60,865 nt of DNA from assembly GCF_016863495.1 (NCBI RefSeq), contig NZ_BOOZ01000010.1, positions 1 through 60,865 of the forward strand. Reading direction: 5' to 3'. The position numbers and the translations under genes were made by a program. Positions within the stretch are counted from its first letter, which is position 1. Each line of letters opens with the position of its first letter. The DNA comes from Micromonospora andamanensis. Its GTDB lineage: Bacteria > Actinomycetota > Actinomycetes > Mycobacteriales > Micromonosporaceae. Below the pieces are notes generated by a model. It was not told where the DNA came from, made no database searches, and worked only from the letters and a program-made list of their open reading frames with translations. Shown piece by piece: positions 58,901 to 60,865 of this stretch.

Positions 58901-58926
58901 TGGCTGTACGGATGGCTGTACAGCCA
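58901..58926. repeat. Direct repeat and palindrome near att
   Basis: TGGCTGTAC occurs twice (58901-58909, 58913-58921), and the second copy extends to the 14-bp palindrome TGGCTGTACAGCCA (58913-58926). The surrounding 460-bp interval has no gene I trust. Such repeats close to an att core could be integrase arm-type sites. Confidence 0.5.
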
Positions 58927-59097
58927 GACCTCGTCGTCCCGAACGCAGGTACGCAGCATCACCGTGTGTCATCCACTGGCGTCCGGTGTCGTCAAGCACT
59001 GCAGCCACGCTTGGCTCTGCGAGCGGATGTCGCCCGGTGACGATGCATTCGGTGCTTTGTCGCAGTACCGCCAGGAAGCGCTGAAGCCACCGAAGCG

Positions 59098-60865
59098 TCA
59101 GGCCCGGCGAGGTGCAGAGGCAACAAGATGGAGCAGGTCCTTGCGGAACGTCCGTTCGTTCTTAATGAGCGCCCGAGCACGGCGAATGGCCTTGTCGCGA
59201 TCCCGCGCGTTGCCGGTATATGCGAGAATTAGCAGGGCTGCCCGGCTCAAGAAGTGATCGTACCCGGAGGTGCTCGTCTCCCGTGCATATTCGAGGACCG
59301 ATCGTCGCTCTGCTCGACTTAGGTCGAGCCGGCTTAATGGGAAACAGCTGGCCAACGCCCAGCTGTGGAAGTGCTGCAGGTTTGCGTCTTCCAGCGCGGG
59401 AAGACTAATGGCGAGGCGACTAGCAAGACCCACTCTCTCGGCCTCTCCGACCGAATCGTTCGGTAGCACCCAGGATATGGCCCACGATGCGAGGAGCGCC
59501 TCTATTGATTGCAGTTCCATACTGTTCGTGAGGAGATCGAGTGTATAGCGCGTGGACTCCTGCATAGAGTAGCCCACCGGTTCACTGTCTACGTTGAAGC
59601 CGTATGGCGAAATGCGGTAGCTCAGCTGCATCAGACATGCAGCGCCCAGGCAGAATCCCTCCCGTCGACCCGATGTGAGGTGACCAAGCACCCACCTGTC
59701 GTATCTATTCTTGCTGACCCCGGCCACCCGAAGATCGAGGAGTGAGATTTGTCCCCAGCCATCGGCGCAAACGGTCAGCAGACTGTTCGGCTCTTTCGAG
59801 GAGTCTGCGATCTCGATAAGCAACTCACGTGTTCTTGCGTCATATCTCCCACCATGCAGGGCCTCGAAGAGCAGACGAGAAGGCGTGGCACCACTGCGTT
59901 CTAGCGCCCTGCAGCAAACCTTGATGGCTTCCTCAGCCATCTCAGGAGTTATTGCCGCCTCGTCCCGCAGGCAGCCTACAAGATTCATGAATTCGGGTCG
60001 GGGAACCTCCATCTTTGCCGGTCCTCCCTCAGCATCCTGGGCTTCGGCGCCAGCGTGCTCGACCAATCGAATAAGCCGTCGTACGATCTTCGGGGCGTTC
60101 CGGCTACTAAGAACTGCCGTAAGGGTTACGACTTCTTCCCATCCTCCTTCAGTGAGCCGAGGTTCGAGCAAGCTAAGGACGTCTTCGTCGCGTATGCGGG
60201 CAGGAAGCCAGCCCTTAGCGATCGCGAGAGCGGCCAGATACTCCTGAAAGGTGAGGTGCTTGAATTCATAGGTAGGACGCAGCTTGCCTTCGTCTACGAT
60301 GTACCCACCCAGTGTCATCAGGCTACTGCGTTCCTCGACCCGGCGTATAAACTCGTGCACCGGCATTTTCGCGTAACTGAGTTCTTCGGGCAAGTCACGT
60401 CGGGCGGAATTAAAGAGGTGAGCTAGTTGGTCAGAAGTAACGCGAGTTGCACCCTCATCCATCATGCTATAGGCGGCGTACGCCAGCTGAGGCAGCGCCT
60501 CTTCCGGATCAATCGGTTCGTGCCCCTCAGAGTTCCACGTCATCAAAAGCACTTCGATTGCCTTATCGTAAAGAACGCTACGCCGACGAGGTAGTTGGCC
60601 GACCCAACGCTTGACGAGGAGAAGAGTGGTAAGAAGAAGTGGGTTTGAAGCGAGCGCTCGAACTCTGGAGTTTTTTAGGATGGAGGTCGATAGGCGCTGC
60701 GCCTCTTGCCGTATCGGTCTAGTTTTTCCGACGACCTCGTCATGCCAATAATTAACCAAGGTGCGGATGGCTGAAGCACTAAGGCCATCGACGTGCATTG
60801 CGTAGCACATTGAGTGCACGGCTCCTGCCACCGCACGGAATCCGGCTTCCCGCGAGGTTAGAGGG
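59098..60865 (-). CDS. NACHT/STAND-type P-loop NTPase, partial (5' end outside)
   Basis: 588 residues of an open frame that runs off the right edge, so the P-loop is outside the window. Visible: LTSREAGFRAV (NACHT sensor/arginine-finger-like TSR motif) at the very start, SNPLLLTTLLLVKRW, and YEFKHLTFQEYLAALAIAKGW (the FxHxTFQEYLAA hallmark of NACHT/STAND proteins), followed by a long helical repeat-like C terminus ending ASAPRRA. Such proteins include antiphage sensors (Avs/bNACHT). Function is inferred from family and island location. Base use differs from host genes. Confidence 0.85.
   Translation of the reverse strand, partial: PLTSREAGFRAVAGAVHSMCYAMHVDGLSASAIRTLVNYWHDEVVGKTRPIRQEAQRLSTSILKNSRVRALASNPLLLTTLLLVKRWVGQLPRRRSVLYDKAIEVLLMTWNSEGHEPIDPEEALPQLAYAAYSMMDEGATRVTSDQLAHLFNSARRDLPEELSYAKMPVHEFIRRVEERSSLMTLGGYIVDEGKLRPTYEFKHLTFQEYLAALAIAKGWLPARIRDEDVLSLLEPRLTEGGWEEVVTLTAVLSSRNAPKIVRRLIRLVEHAGAEAQDAEGGPAKMEVPRPEFMNLVGCLRDEAAITPEMAEEAIKVCCRALERSGATPSRLLFEALHGGRYDARTRELLIEIADSSKEPNSLLTVCADGWGQISLLDLRVAGVSKNRYDRWVLGHLTSGRREGFCLGAACLMQLSYRISPYGFNVDSEPVGYSMQESTRYTLDLLTNSMELQSIEALLASWAISWVLPNDSVGEAERVGLASRLAISLPALEDANLQHFHSWALASCFPLSRLDLSRAERRSVLEYARETSTSGYDHFLSRAALLILAYTGNARDRDKAIRRARALIKNERTFRKDLLHLVASAPRRA

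Larger units (their letters stand above)
58638..60865. mobile_element. Left end of a tRNA-Arg genomic island (partial)
   Basis: Starts right after the tRNA-Arg 3' fragment and runs off the window. Composition falls at once: for example 60541-60600 has 30 of 60 G+C, against about 70% in the host genes. The only clear gene is a NACHT-type NTPase, and 58638-59097 has no confident gene. The second att copy, an intact tRNA-Arg(CCU) and an integrase are expected to the right. Confidence 0.7.

Noticed and set aside
58712..59008. A 98-aa gene (minus strand) at the island edge
   Set aside because: Arg/Pro/Gly-rich, no family or ribosome site; more likely a by-chance frame or an integrase remnant.
1..60865. 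A CRISPR array, rRNA operon, riboswitch or insertion sequence in the window
   Set aside because: I saw no regularly spaced repeats, rRNA motifs, known riboswitch cores or transposase genes; this was by eye, so small or divergent cases may be missed.

Overview
The window is 60.9 kb of very GC-rich DNA with strong G/C bias at third codon positions, many GTG/TTG starts, short intergenic gaps and frequent 4-bp start/stop overlaps. Gene content (Glp/GlpR, SigE-family ECF factor, DUF3117, FolP2-type DHPS paralogue, KorAB, ClgR/ClpP, Rv2578c-type radical SAM protein) indicates an actinobacterium. The chromosomal style fits Micromonosporaceae (Micromonospora/Salinispora-like); the family assignment is inference from gene content, not from a search.

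Region by region. 0-6.3 kb: minus-strand run of a GGDEF sensor, galU, the gephyrin-like divisome protein Glp, an acetyltransferase and the membrane receptor GlpR. 6.4-9.8 kb: 5-formyl-THF cyclo-ligase, a CIRCE-like operator in front of fmdB, small membrane proteins and an MpaB-type oxygenase. 9.9-18.5 kb: minus-strand genes for a RecB-like nuclease, MarC, a PHP phosphoesterase, a SigE-type sigma factor with a membrane partner, a PH-domain protein with a 52-aa partner, a DUF6758-like protein, a SpoU methylase and a MaoC hydratase. 18.5-31.7 kb: thioredoxin with a SigR-type promoter, an HTTM/DCC trio, a radical SAM gene with a LexA-like box, an acyl-CoA dehydrogenase and a CoA-ester lyase. The lyase, dehydrogenase and MaoC hydratase resemble the lower ethylmalonyl-CoA pathway. 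31.8-46.7 kb: PhzF, then a block whose gene content resembles Mycobacterium tuberculosis Rv1207-Rv1232 (MgtE-N/CBS, DUF1003, mrp, tatB, htrA, O-methyltransferase, pepA, DUF3117, tag, DivIVA-like, folP2) with a PaaX/hydratase pair inside it, and an orphan nuoA. The sigE-rseA genes expected between the O-methyltransferase and htrA are absent. 46.8-54.3 kb: a surface protein, korAB, a K+ channel, a ClgR-like regulator and clpP. 54.3-58.5 kb: a minus-strand ECF sigma / zinc-finger anti-sigma / ABC exporter operon.

58.6 kb to the right edge is the start of a genomic island. A 45-bp sequence matching the 3' part of a tRNA-Arg(CCU) lies at 58593-58637 without its 5' half, composition drops immediately to its right, and the only clear gene is a truncated NACHT/STAND-type NTPase, a family that includes antiphage defence proteins. 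This left boundary is the main accessory feature.

Regulation visible in the sequence: a 9-9-9 CIRCE-like operator, a GGAAT-N18-GTT SigR promoter, a LexA-like box, an imperfect TetR-type palindrome upstream of the acyl-CoA dehydrogenase, and at least a dozen genes with a TANNNT -10 hexamer 6-8 nt before the start codon, consistent with leaderless transcripts.
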